Program-made: the position numbers and the translations under genes | Notes under the pieces: generated by a model | Told to the model about the DNA's origin: nothing | Seen by the model: only the letters and a program-made list of their open reading frames with translations | Databases searched by the model: none | Shown: positions 45,672-58,768 of the stretch, one piece after another | Layout: each line of letters starts with the position of its first letter | Numbering within the stretch: the stretch's first letter is position 1 | NCBI GenBank assembly: GCA_029378245.1 | Contig: JARKIF010000002.1 | Coordinates: 1,612,001-1,676,000, forward strand | DNA length: 64,000 nt | Direction: 5' to 3' | From: Roridomyces roridus | Lineage: Eukaryota > Basidiomycota > Agaricomycetes > Agaricales > Mycenaceae

Positions 45672-48600
45672 ATGAACTCGACCTCTTCTCGTCCCTCCAC
45701 AGACCCGAGAAGCTGGGACCTTGCCGACATCCTCAATCCTTCTTCAGCCCCCCCGCGCATCGACCCCGCTCGTGAGCGCAAAATGTCCCTCGACTTTCCC
45801 CACTCGCAGCACCCCATGTACGGCCAGAACGACCTCGACTCGGCTTTCAACGGCCACCCAGATGGCCGCCCTCACCACCCACAGCATTTTGACCAAGAAG
45901 GCTAGTCGATTACCGCGTCTTGTTCGCGCTTCTCGGCTGAACGAGTTGTCCAGGCCATCCCTTTGACTCTAGGTACCGCACCAATGCTTCTTCCTCGTCC
46001 TCTCTGGGCCCCCCGAACTTTGGCCTTAACGGTGACGGCATGTATCACTCGGGCTTCCCCCCGGACGCGTCTTTTCCCCAAAACCCGAATCCCTACGACA
46101 TTCCCAGCCTTCCTTCGTCCTACAACAGTGGCAAGGTCTCGCCGCTCACTCCCACAGACCCGGTGGGCGGCATACATCACCCGTCTCCGTTCGCCAAGGA
46201 CTACCCTCCCAGCTACCAGGATATTGGCGACCGTCGCATGTCCAATGTCGGTTCTGGCGACTACCCCGGCTTTGGTGACGAATACTCGTTTACGCCCTCC
46301 CACTTCCCCTCCGACCGTCTGCCACCGCGTTTTCCGCATGACAACCGGTTCAACCCACCGTCGCACATGAACGGCCATGACTCGGACCTCATGCGAAGCG
46401 TTGCACCCGGGGCGACCCATGCGACGTACAGACCCGACAACGGTCCATACGGCGACAGCCCCATGCCTTACATGCCCGGCCAAGGATCAGACATGGGCCC
46501 CCCGCCAACTGTCGCTGCAACGCTACGGGAACTCCGACTTCACAACCCAGACATGGGCGACCTCCACACGTTTATGCGGCCGATCCTCGAGCAATACACG
46601 CGGACGCCCAACCGTCTTGCCTTTGGCGAACGCACGGTGATCGTCATGTCCAGCAAAGTAGCGCAAAAATCCTACGGGACCGAAAAACGGTTCGTATGCT
46701 ATCCGTATGAACAGAACCATTAATTCATTTCCGCAGCTTCCTGTGCCCGCCCCCCACAGCCATCATGATTGGCAACTCGTGGTGGTCAGAGGTCAATCGG
46801 CGTGGAGAAGAACCCAAGCTCTGCCCTCCGCGCGTTGTGGTCTCGATTTCCGGAGAGCCAGTTCCTCAAGAAGGGTCCATCGAGTGGACGGGGTCGTCGG
46901 GCAAGTCATTTGATATCAGTGATCCGCCCTCTGGCACCACGTACACTGGTCGCTGCGTCGGCAAGCAGCTCTTCATCTCTGATGTGGACGAGAAGAAGAA
47001 AAAGGTCGAGGCGCTCGTCAAGATCACCGCGCCTGCAACAGACGACGAGCCGGAGCGCATTATTGGCACTTTCCCCAGTCGGCCCATCAAGGTGATCAGC
47101 AAGCCTAGCAAGAAACGGCAAAGCGCCAAGAACCTTGAACGTAAGTTGCAAGTGGACCAGCCCGTCGTTTGACTGACTCGTTATCCAGTCTGCATCAACC
47201 ACGGGTCGACGATATCCCTGTTCCATCGCTTGCGTTCGCAGACTGTGTCTACCAAATACCTGTGTGTTTCTGGTTCCGGGTCTTCCTTCAAAGGCTCGGA
47301 CGGTGCACCCCTTTTGGGTTTGGATCAGCGTGCCCGATCTACCACGCCGTCCTTCATCGCAAGAACTGCCAGCTGGGGTTTGTTTCCTTTTGGAATGCAG
47401 AGACCCACATTAATCACCGAAATTTAGATCCATTCGTCATGTACATCGTGGATGTAAACAAACCAGCCGGGGGCATTGATGCACCACCGCCTCCACCGCC
47501 CCAGCACGACTATCCCTCACCCCCTCCAAATGCCATCCCCTTCTCGAACAATGGCTCGCAGATCCCGATTTACTACAATCAGACCGTGGTTCTGCAATGC
47601 CTCACTTCTGGAGTGGTCAGTCCCGTCCTGATCATTCGCAAAGTCGACCATCAGACCACGGTTGTCGGTGGTGGTCTGCAAGAGGGCGCCAAAGGTGTCG
47701 CAGACCACTACTGCGCTCCTGCGGAAGTTTGCGGAGATCCTGTCTCTCAATTGCATAAAATTGCATTTGAGGTTTACGATGGTGCGCGTGCGATGCCTGA
47801 ACCAGGAACTCCGGGGACGTCCGGTGCTTTCCTGTCCTGCATGGGTGAAAAGGTTAATACCTATCGGCCCATTGACGGGCGGCAATGGAACGGTGCCATG
47901 AACGGATCCAACTCGCCTACGATGCCGGGCTCGCCAATGTCTGCGGGGCCGTCGGGTGGAGAATATTTCCACCCATCGACTGGCAGTGCGCCGACGTCGC
48001 CTTCGGCATCGCCGGACTTTTTGTCCAATGATGGCGGGCGTGTGCGCAAACCCAAGCGTGGCACGACGAGTGCAGGGGGTGGAATCGCCAAGAATGTCCC
48101 CAAGGGTGGACGGCGTCGTCCTAGCTCAGCAGGTTCCGTGACGTCGACTCGGCGAGGATCAGGGAGCGACTCTGGTATCGCTTCCGGCGCGCTCTGGCAG
48201 GTCGATATTGGTGAAACCAGCGTTTGGACCATCGTCGGGACCGGTGAGTGCCCATTTCTTGGCTTTGTTTTATAAAGGTATTTAACATCCACCTCAGACC
48301 AAGTGCGGTACAACTTTTACATCCCCCCTGCCCTTTTCGACAGCCCGAATGCGTCGCCCATTCCCTCGAAACCCATCACCCCGTTCCCCGGGCTTGTGAA
48401 ATATCTGCCGCCCGACCGTGCTGCCGAGGCACCGAAGCATCATGCCGCCGCTGCGCGTTCAGTGCTGTCGAAGCCGAACCCGCATGCCTCCAAGATGCTG
48501 ACGGTGTATGGGGAGAACTTTTCCAAGACGGACCCCGTCTCTGTCTTCTTTGGCGCAGAGCCTTCGCCCTTCGTCGAGGTACGCTGCAACGAGGTGCTCG

Positions 48601-48698
48601 GATGTTTGCCGCCCGAGTCCCACTCGCAGAAGCGCCGGCCGCTTATCCTCGTTCGCTCAGACGGTGTTGTGTTCCCGTCAAACGTGTATTACCCTTGA
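45672..48698 (+). CDS. CSL-family transcription factor (CBF1/Su(H)/LAG-1 type)
   Basis: Fungal member of the CSL DNA-binding family (related to fission yeast Cbf11/Cbf12). After a long disordered Pro/Ser-rich N-terminus comes the LAG1/RHR-N domain: EKRFLCPPPTAIMIGNSWWS, then RVVVSISGEPVPQEGSIEWT and GRCVGKQLFISDVDEKKKK. The beta-trefoil domain includes INHGSTISLFHRLRSQTVST, SSFKGSDGAPLLGLDQ and IYYNQTVVLQCLTSGVVSPV, then AFEVYDGARAMPEPG. A C-terminal TIG-like domain has LTVYGENFSKTDPVSVFFGA and ends VRSDGVVFPSNVYYP. An unusual Gly/Ser/Arg-rich insertion (about 47880-48170) interrupts the trefoil. The junction near 45905 is unclear: either a GC donor or a one-base error. No Notch pathway exists in fungi; known roles are in adhesion and cell separation. 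Confidence 0.9.
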
Positions 48699-48898
48699 TC
48701 CCGCCTGTCGATTGTTTTTGCGCGTACTAGGTTTTCTGGTCGTCCTTTATTGTTTTGGGCGCTACTATGTTGTCTGCTGTGCTGTTGCGCTATAGTCTCT
48801 AATGTGTATGTCTAGTGGCGGATGGAATAGGACAATCATTCGTCAGATTTGCGTGTGTGATGTAATTCAGAACTTGTCATCTTTCTTCTGCTTCCTCC

Positions 48899-49580
48899 AT
48901 GGACCTTCACACAACGGTGGCCTCGCTGCCGCAGGCGCTGTGGAATCTCTATGTCGAGCATTTGTGGAACTGGACCGACCATCCTTCCTCGTGGATTTCG
49001 CGCATTGCATATACTGCCCGCGTTCTTTCCATCTTGCTGATTCTGCCTCTGGTTATCTTGATCTTGCTGGTATGCCCTCGAATCCCAACCTTTCTTTCCG
49101 GGAGTCAATGAATAATAGGACATTGCGTCCTATGGAATCGCGCGGACGTTGGGTGTCATTGACGATGTGAAGGCTTCGACCAGCGACAAGGAGACGATAC
49201 ACAATAAAGAAGGCCCGCTCGTGCACATTTACGAGACTTCGCCCACACCGACGCTCAGCAGCTCTGCATCCATACCGGACTCGGGCAGGGACACGGACAC
49301 TGAGCCCCAGTCACAGTCCGAGTTGAGCAGCAGCTCAGACAGCCTTGCACCACTACCGCGCCTCACGATCCCTTCCGACTCGGAGGAACCGCGCACGTAC
49401 TTTACAGAAAATAGCTCGCAGCTATCAGGAGCTGGTGTCTTCTCGCCAGCTGCATCCAGACCCCCGTCACCGACCATCACGAGAAGAGCGTTGCCGGTCG
49501 AAGACAAACTGGTGGACTCGGACGAGGGAATCACGTTGAGGAAGAGAGGGAAAGCACTGAGCGCTCCCCAGGACGACTGA
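48899..49580 (+). CDS. Small single-pass membrane protein
   Basis: About 210 residues, function unknown. One hydrophobic segment (VLSILLILPLVILILLDIAS, about residues 45-64), crossed by the single intron, separates a short N-terminus with several Trp residues from a long Ser/Pro/Asp-rich tail. The tail holds many Ser/Thr-Pro sites and ends in basic LRKRGKALSAPQDD. The segment SYGIARTLGVIDD after the membrane helix looks conserved in Agaricomycetes as far as I recall. It converges with ESA1; stops lie 41 bases apart. Confidence 0.7.
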
Positions 49581-49621
49581 ATGAAATTATCATGCTACTG
49601 TATTATCCGTTGTAATGTACA

Positions 49622-51474
<1,853 letters not shown>

Positions 51475-51693
51475 GGCGCTTTGTTTCTCTTCTCCTGCTC
51501 GATGACTCGACGACTGGCTGACAAATCAATTGATCTCTCTTCGCGGGCAAGCTTTTATGGCCATTCCAGATATTATATACAGGTAGTAGAGAGATGGTAA
51601 GCTTTAGAATGGAATGCGGACAGGTAAAGATGCAGATGGATGGGAGCAGACAGAGATGATGTTTAAAAGCAAAAGGAAATGGTACTTGGGTGA

Positions 51694-52646
51694 TTACACC
51701 CAATCGAACTCGCTGTACACTCGTTAGGAAACGCGGAGAGTGGAGATGGTTGCACGAACCCTGTACACCTCGAGAAGAGGTAGTCTTTCCCGTTTGCATG
51801 GATCATACCATCTTTGAGAACACACTTCCATTTGCTCTTGACCCGCGCAACCTGGGAAAGAATGAGCACAAGGCTAGCAAACTCTGAAGACCACAGCGTA
51901 CCTTGTCGTACGTGCAAAACACAATGTCAGTATTGGCTCCAGCGCCATCCTCCAAGTCCTCGTCGTCGTCTTCAGAGTCGTCCAAGTCGCTATTGATCGC
52001 TTCCGAATCAACGGGAGCGGTGGACGAAGTAGACGCAACCGGTGGCTGCGGCAAAGACGGATGCGATGTGCGTGGAGCATACATCGCAGGAGGAGGTGTC
52101 GCAGAATCATCCGAGTCTTCCGAAGGCCCATCGACCTGAGGGATATTCGGACGGCCTTGGGACGGAAAGGAGAGGACGCTCGTTTGACCTCCAGGGTTTG
52201 GCCTCGCAGCGCCGTTGATTTTTGGTCCAGGGAGCGGTGGCAGCGTGTAGTTGGCCGCGTTCAGCATGTACCTCGCATCCATGGGCTCAGATTTGACCTG
52301 GGACTGCTGCTGGGGCAGCTGAGGAGGAGGCGGAGGCGGTGCGTAGGAGTGATGGACTGCAGCGTATTGAGGCATCATCTGCATGGTATGGGGCGGGAAG
52401 TGGGGCTGGGGTGCCTCGTTGCTGCTATTGAACTCTGCGACGTGAGACTCCATGATTTTCGTCTCCCACTTCTATGCTCGCAGAGGCCAGTTGAAGACGG
52501 TCCAAGGAGGAGAATGAGTGACTTACATGCTGGAGCTCGACGAGGACGTCCTCCGAGACGCCAAAGTCTTCGAATTCGCCTTTAATCGACGCAATAACGT
52601 CGTCTATCACCGTCCGATAGATGGTGGGCACTATTTTATTCGACAT
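51694..52646 (-). CDS. TOA1: TFIIA large subunit TOA1 with taspase-type site
   Basis: Large (alpha-beta) subunit of TFIIA, which stabilises TBP on DNA. The N-terminal four-helix-bundle part is VPTIYRTVIDDVIASIKGEF and EDFGVSEDVLVELQ. The middle is a Pro/Gln-rich linker, then acidic (SDLDDSEDDDEDLEDGAG). The C-terminal beta-barrel part is DIVFCTYDKVARVKSKWKCV, then LKDGMIHANGKDYLFSRC and TGEFDWV. In the linker sits PQVDGPSEDSDD (QVDG codons at 52127-52138), matching the taspase-1 cleavage core Gln-Val-Asp/Gly with downstream acidic residues. The animal TFIIA precursor is cut at such a site. Three introns. The start at 52646 gives MSNKIV and the usual helix 1. Confidence 0.93.
52127..52138 (-). 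other. Predicted taspase cleavage site in TOA1 (QVD/G)
   Basis: Codons CAG GTC GAT GGG encode Gln-Val-Asp-Gly, followed by Pro-Ser-Glu-Asp-Ser-Asp-Asp. The animal taspase 1 consensus is Gln, hydrophobic, Asp, then Gly and acidic residues. The site lies between the two structured halves of TOA1, as in animal TFIIA. Cleavage here is prediction. Confidence 0.65.
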
Positions 52647-52902
52647 TTTCCGTACAACCAAGGGAAGCGTGAGGGGTCTTCCGCGAGGTGGTGGGCGGGA
52701 GTAGATGATGGCCTTTTTATAATCAGTGGCAAAGTCACAATGCCAACGTGACACTGACTTTACCACGCACGGACCACCTGACTTTCGTGGAGAATGACTT
52801 CACTAATCTAAAACACGAGGAATGACGCTAGGATGGAGCATGTACGCGAACATATAAGGCGCTAGCCTGCCCCAAACCATATACCACTTCACCCCACACC
52901 CA
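52647..52902. promoter_or_regulatory. Divergent promoter TOA1/small coiled-coil gene
   Basis: A 256-base gap between outward start codons. Contains ATATAAGG at about 52852-52859, a good TATA candidate about 45 bases before the rightward start codon. Confidence 0.4.
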
Positions 52903-53462
52903 ATGCCTTTGTTCAAATCCAACACCGAGGCTGAGCGCTCCGTTTCTCCTCCTCCGCCGCCCACCAGCAACCGTGGCTTCTTCGGTCGCCGCCGTTCTTC
53001 CGAGGACTCGAGCCTCGGGAATCGAAGTTCCAGCGATCAACCCAGGAAGAATGGCAGCGTCCGCAGTGGAGGCAGCAGCATTCGCAGCGGCACAGGCTTT
53101 TTCGGCCGCAACAACGGCTTCGACGTTAGCAAAGATCCTGCGATAATGGCCGCACGCGGGAAGGTCACTTCTGCAGAGAAGGCCGAGGCCGAGGCCGACC
53201 GTAGGATATTTACTTCTTCGTAAAGCAATTCAAGCTTATTTCGGGAACATAGGTGCTTTGATGGAGGCGAGGACGAGAGTCAGGGAGGCTAAAGCTCATG
53301 TCATTGCTCTCGAGAGGGAGTCCGCTGAAGAGTAAGCTGATTCATGGTACACAAACTCACAGATTTACTGACTTGATGCCCAGACACCGCAGAGCCAAGG
53401 CCAAGAAAGCAGAAGCCGGCGTCGTCTCGCGCAGCGCTCGTGGCCTCGGACGACATGGTTGA
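52903..53462 (+). CDS. Small basic/coiled-coil protein, fungal hypothetical
   Basis: About 150 residues. The N-terminus is Ser/Arg/Gly-rich with repeated GFFGRRRSS/GFFGRN elements (two near residues 25 and 66). The C-half is a single charged helix: DPAIMAARGKVTSAEKAEAE, then RALMEARTRVREAKAHVIAL and ERESAEEHRRAKAKKAEAG. Two introns (about 53202-53251 and 53333-53384). Proteins of this plan occur in Agaricomycetes without assigned function. Possibly abundant and stress- or development-linked, but nothing in the sequence proves that. Confidence 0.7.
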
Positions 53463-53574
53463 GCAATTCGGACTCGAAACTATATCCTGTTGTAATCTTA
53501 TTCCCACCTATACTTTATATCCATGTTGCTTTGTCCTATTTTCTTTGTACACAGACAAACGGCTACGGACTTGT

Positions 53575-55412
53575 TCACGGCTTAACGAAGAGATCGGTGA
53601 ATTTGTCGACGGGGAGCTTGGAGAACGAGGGCGCGTCAGAGACGATGTCGAGAATCCTAAAGCGAAAAGAAATGAGCATGCATTCATTTGGGAGGCAGCC
53701 AAGTACTTCTTCTGGTGCACTTCGTCAAAGTGGTGCGAGATGTGCCGCTTGAACTTGTTCATGAGGAGCGGAGTACCCTCGGTTCTCCTGCGCTTGTGAC
53801 CAACAGGGTATTCGACCTCGACCTCGTCAAGAACAGTTCCATCGTTCAGCTCGACCAAGAGGGCGTTTCCGATGGAACGCTTCTCAGGGTCGTGGTACTC
53901 GACACTGAACTTCTTCTCCTCAACGCAGTAGATCTTGGCACGGAGGGCGTCAATGCGAGGGTCCGCCGCAGACTCGTCGGTGCTAACAACATTTGACAAG
54001 CTGGACAGAGAAACAGCAACACACGCACTAGCTCTGAGACGTAAGTTCACCAAAGATGAGCGGGTAGGCAACCATGTAGTTGATGGCGTGGCTGCCGGCT
54101 TGTGAGCAGACGGGTATTACAAGATTCAAACGACCCACTCTCGGTCAGCAAAGTTGTCCAATGGGCCCTGTTTGTCGATAATCCGGACGGCAGCTTCCTG
54201 GGTGCGGATGCGGACGCTCTTGATGTCCTCGGCGGTCTTGCCCATGGCCTTGAGCTTGTCGTGTACAATGTGAGCAGCTTCGACAGCCGTTTGCGCGTGG
54301 AATTCAGCCGGGTACGAGATCTTGAAGAGGACGTTTTCCATGATGTACGAGCCGTAAGGGATTTGGAACTCGAAAGGCCTGCCCTGTGCAAACGTGAGTG
54401 CAAGTTACATCTGTAAGAAATGGCACTGACCTTGAACAAGACATCGTAAAAGCCCCAGGTCTTGGCCGTGAGTACAGACGGAAGACCCTTCTCGCCCTTC
54501 TTGACGAGAAGCGCGAGGTTGACAGCACGGGAGCACGCGTCACCGGCAGCCCAAGACTTGCGGGGGCCGGTGTTGGGAGCGTGACGGTAGGTCCGAAGAG
54601 ACTGGCCATCGACCCACGCTTGAGAAACCGCGTCGATGGTCTGGTCGCGGTTGAGGCCAAGCATCTTGGACACGACGGCTGTGGACGCGACTTTGACGAG
54701 CACGACGTGATCGAGACCGACGCGGTTGAAGGAGTTGAGGAGGGCAAGAGATCCCTGGATTTCGTGGGCCTTGATCATTCCCTCGAGAATGTCATGGACG
54801 GTGAGGGATTGACCTTGGCGAGTAAGGTGGTCAGCAACGGCGAGGATGGCGCCCAAGTTGTCGGACGGGTGTCCCCCTTGAAATAATGTGGGTCCAAGAG
54901 TAAAGGCTCGAAGATACAGACATACACTCGGCAGCCAAGAAGCAGTCGTTAAAGTCGAGCCAACGAATGATAGTGCCAATGTTGAACGCGCCGCGGATGG
55001 GATCGAGCTGGTAGTTAGTCCCCGGAACCTTGGTTCCTGGCCACTAGAATCAATACAAGTGGATAATGAGCAGCTGAGGTAGTCTACCGTTAGGAACAAC
55101 GGTGCCCTCAACAACCGGGCCAAGCAACTTGGCACACTCGGGGAACCGCAGACCCTCGAGACCACAACCAATAGTGTCGATGAGGCAGAGACGCGCGGTC
55201 TCATACGCAAGGTCGGACTCGATCTTGTAGCTGTGAACGTAGTCGGCAATGTCCTGCAGGACCTTGTCCGGCTCTGGACGAAGCGTCGATTCTCCGTGGC
55301 TGGACATGAAACGGAGGGAGCGGGGGAGGAGAACGGGCGAGAACTTGTGCTGGGGAAGCCGGGCGACGGGGATGCGCTTTGAAAGACCAGAGAATGCTCG
55401 AAGGAAGAGCAT
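53575..55412 (-). CDS. Mitochondrial 2-methylcitrate dehydratase (PrpD family)
   Basis: MmgE/PrpD family enzyme; in fungi this family dehydrates 2-methylcitrate in the methylcitrate cycle, which removes propionyl-CoA. The N-terminus [20 protein letters not shown] is a presequence. Core blocks: [79 protein letters not shown] region at 54370-54490, and [20 protein letters not shown] near the end. The last intron leads to [20 protein letters not shown] and LFVKP with the stop at 53575. The frame upstream of 55412 has only a TTG, so I use the ATG at 55412. It is divergent from a Zn2Cys6 regulator, 129 bases apart. Confidence 0.88.
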
Positions 55413-55484
55413 CGAGCAGGTCAAAGGTCAAGATGCGTATATTCACGAGCAAATAGACGCGAAGCCGGTAACTCACTCTCATTT

Positions 55485-55498
55485 ATCGCCGCGGCGAT
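55485..55498. promoter_or_regulatory. Perfect 14-base palindrome ATCGCCGCGGCGAT
   Basis: Lies in the 129-base gap between the PrpD-type gene and the Zn2Cys6 regulator. Its centre is CCGCGG, two everted CGG half-sites with no spacer, as expected for a dimeric Zn2Cys6 factor. Candidate operator; function is inference. Confidence 0.5.
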
Positions 55499-55541
55499 CA
55501 ACTTCGTAACTTCGGCTTCGTTCTCTCGACTCAGAGTCACT

Positions 55542-58500
55542 ATGTCTGACCTTACTCCCCCGTCCGATGGCGAGCCCAAATCCAAGAGACGCAGGCTGCA
55601 GCACAGCTGTGATACCTGCCGTCGTCGCAAGATTCGCTGTACGAAGCTTCGGGTTGGCCAAAAAATGTTTCATTGATTTCTGCAGGTGACAGTGCGAATA
55701 TGCCCGATGGCCGCTGCTCTAGGTGAGTAGAGAGCACGATCCCAGCTCAGTTTGTGAGATTCCTTCATTCTAGCTGCATTTCATTCAACACAGAGTGTAC
55801 ACACACGGAACCGCAAAAGAAACGCGGTCCCAAAAACAAGTATGCTCTGATCGGTGCATCCAACTCGTTTAATAATCTCTGCCAAAGGCATGTTGAGGAG
55901 CTAAAGCAGCAGGTATCTGTTTTGGAAGCCCAACTCCGCAGCTCGTCTGCAACTGCCCCAAGTACCTCTGTCATTCGCGCAAGCCCCCCACAAGACTCAA
56001 TGCCGGCCCCTCCTCCGATTACCGACGAGGAGCTATCGCACGACGAGCTGTCCGAGCGATTCAGACAGTTCTCTCTGGGCGGCATGAGACTTCGCTTCTT
56101 TGGTGCAGCCAGCGGCTTTCAGCTTGTCAAAAACGCTATTGACATCAAGGTATACCATGAATCTGCAAGCTTTTGCCCATGCTCAAAGTCAAATAGGAGG
56201 ATTATCTGGGAAAACCTCTGGTGACACAGTTTAGACGTCCAGAATTTTGGAATGTTCGGCCGGTCGGTTTTCTCGTGTTTCTGTTATTCTCCTGCTAAAG
56301 TCCTTTGATAGTGGGAGGAGCCAGCCATATACGACGTCCCTCGCTACAGTTTTCCAGAGACTGATCTTATCAATCATCTCATGGATCTGTATTTCAGCAA
56401 TGTGCATCCCACTCTACCCCTCCTTCACCGTCCGGCATTCCAAAGATCCGTGGCTGAAGGATTGCATCTCAGAAACCATTTGTTTGGCGCGTTGCTACTC
56501 GCGCTTTTAGCTGTAGCATCTCGCTATAGCGATGATCCACGCGTTTTCGTCCCGGGAGCCGACTCAACCCTATCTTGTGGCTGGTTATTCTTTGAGCAAA
56601 TTCAGGTCATCAAAAAATCGCTCTTCAACGAACCTTCTGTATACGAAGTGCAGAGCTACTGCGTACGCCCCATGACTGGACCGTAAAACGCTCTCTCTCA
56701 ACCTTTGTAGTTGATGACGCTCTACACCTTGGGCACGTCCAATCCCCAAGCGTCTTGGATCCATTTAGGGCTCGGCATACGATTTCTCGAAGAAAGGGGT
56801 GCCCACCGCCGGTTCGTGCTGCTCATGGGGATTGCAAGCGCACTAACCTAATCTAGGAAACGCGATGGGCACAAACCAACGGGCGAGGATGAGTTGTGGA
56901 AACGGGCATTCTGGTTGCCACCGACATCACTTTGTTGAGGTCGAAAACTCAACTTTTTTCAGGTGTCTTCTCTCTTTGGACCGAACCGTCTGTTCCTTCC
57001 TGGGTCGCCCCTTTGCCATTCACGTCGAAGAGTGAGTGTCCTCCCCTTCCCTTGGCCGTTTGTTTAACTGGGTTTGCAGTTATGATGTTGAATTACCTCT
57101 CGAAGTCGACGATGAATACTGGCCCGGAGAAAATGCCGACCCAGCGCAGGATTTCAAGCAACCGCAGGGACAGCCCTCCCGTATTACCTACTTTGTCTGT
57201 CATATAAGGTGTGTTATCCAACTGAAAACACCGACTTTGTGACTGATTTTCGCCCGAGACTGTGCGAGATACTTGGCTCGTGCCTACGTCGTCTGTATGC
57301 GACGCAGAAAGCGAGACTGCTGATGAATCTAGTCGGGAGCGACTGGGAGCAACGCGCTGTAGCTGATTTGGATTCCGCCATGAACGAATTCTTGGGTTCT
57401 CTCCCAGATCACCGTAAGGAATCAGTTCATCAAAAGTCAACTGATTTCATGATGTTCAGTCCGGTGGAACCCTCATCGACCTGGGGTCTTTTTCGATCAA
57501 TCAGCGACGCTTCACGCCATGTACTACTCCCTCCAAATCACGGTCAGCTCTTTTCATGTCTGCTGGCCACCCCTGAACTCCGTCGACAGATTCATAGACC
57601 ATACATCCACAAACAGACCACGCTGGCCTTCCCTTCCCTTGCTATATGCACCAATGCGGCCAGAAGTTGTATTCATGTCGTCGATATTTGGTTGAATAGG
57701 TTGCAGCGTCTCGCTCTACCTTTTATGCAGGTACGTTACTCCCCAACCCAAAGGCACTACTGATTCCCCTCGGTAGACACCTGTTTTCATTTCTGGCACC
57801 ATAATTTTGCTTCAGTTGTTTGGGTGCAAGCGATCTGGCGTGCCAATCGATGTGGGCAAAGAGTTGGCTCATGTCACTACCGCCATGAGGATACTCAAGT
57901 TCTGTGAAACGAGGTCAGCCTTGATGGTGCTGTTGTCTCAATATGCTACACACTTTTTAGATGGCAATCGGCAGGCCGGCTGTGGGAACTTCTTCAGGAG
58001 CTCAAGGCTTGGGAAGGACCCCCGCCTCCCCGGCGAAACGCTCCAGCCGACGGGACCGCGGCGCCGCCCAACGAGGCTTTACATCCCGCCGACATGTGCC
58101 CAACCATGAGGCGGGCCCTTGAAGAACCTCCTGTTGAAGAAAGTTCCATTTTTGCACCTACGCCAACAACCTCCAGCGAGGAAGCTTCTCCACCAACGGA
58201 ACCAACGCCGCCAGAGATCCACCGGCCCACCGTCAACTCTTTCGCCACGGTCGCTGATGAACTGTCTGCGTACCCCATGCCTGCTGCCATGGTCTGGAAC
58301 GACCCAGTCACTCAAACCGCCGCCACCGCCAACAACACTCAACCGGGTCATGTTTTCATCGAGCAAATGCTTGCGGCTACCGCAGGATACGACGATGTTA
58401 CTGGGCTGACCAAGTCTGCTGACCAGTGGAGCAACTCGACTGGTCTCGCGAATATGATGGTGGACGACGATCTCATGTCGATGTGGCTGGCGGCTCCCAA

Positions 58501-58632
58501 CGGATTTGGGTGAGTTTGTTTTTGCATTGTGTTTCCGGCGTGTCATTGACAGAGTGCAGCAATCTCGCCGATTGGGATGCGTATATCGAGACGAAGAGTG
58601 GGACGGGCTTCAACTGGGCCACTGGGCGGTAA
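55542..58632 (+). CDS. Zn2Cys6 regulator with fungal-specific TF domain
   Basis: Gal4-type activator. The cluster CDTCRRRKIRC joins across an intron to DSANMPDGRCSSCISFNTEC, followed by PQKKRGPKNKY and a dimerising helix VEELKQQVSVLEAQLRS. The fungal-specific domain starts around HLMDLYFSNVHPTLPLLHRP and includes LALLAVASRYSDDPRVF, then SYCLMTLYTLGTSNPQASWI and ELWKRAFWCLLSLDRTVCSF. The C-terminus is Thr/Pro/Asn-rich and acidic (MMVDDDLMSMWLAAP), a likely activation region. About ten introns. Its divergent neighbour is the PrpD-type gene, so it is a candidate pathway regulator. Confidence 0.85.
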
Positions 58633-58768
58633 ATTATTCGGTCTATCTGTATCATAGTAGCGTACATAGTATACAAATGTATCCCAATTCTCATGGAAGC
58701 AGATTTCATGCCATGCGCCTGAAACAATTGAACAGATGTGTGTTAAAGGGTAAAACAAGGCGAATGCC

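Noticed and set aside
55413..55424. Upstream start for the PrpD-type protein at 55424
   Set aside because: The codon there is TTG; the first ATG in frame is at 55412 and begins a good presequence.
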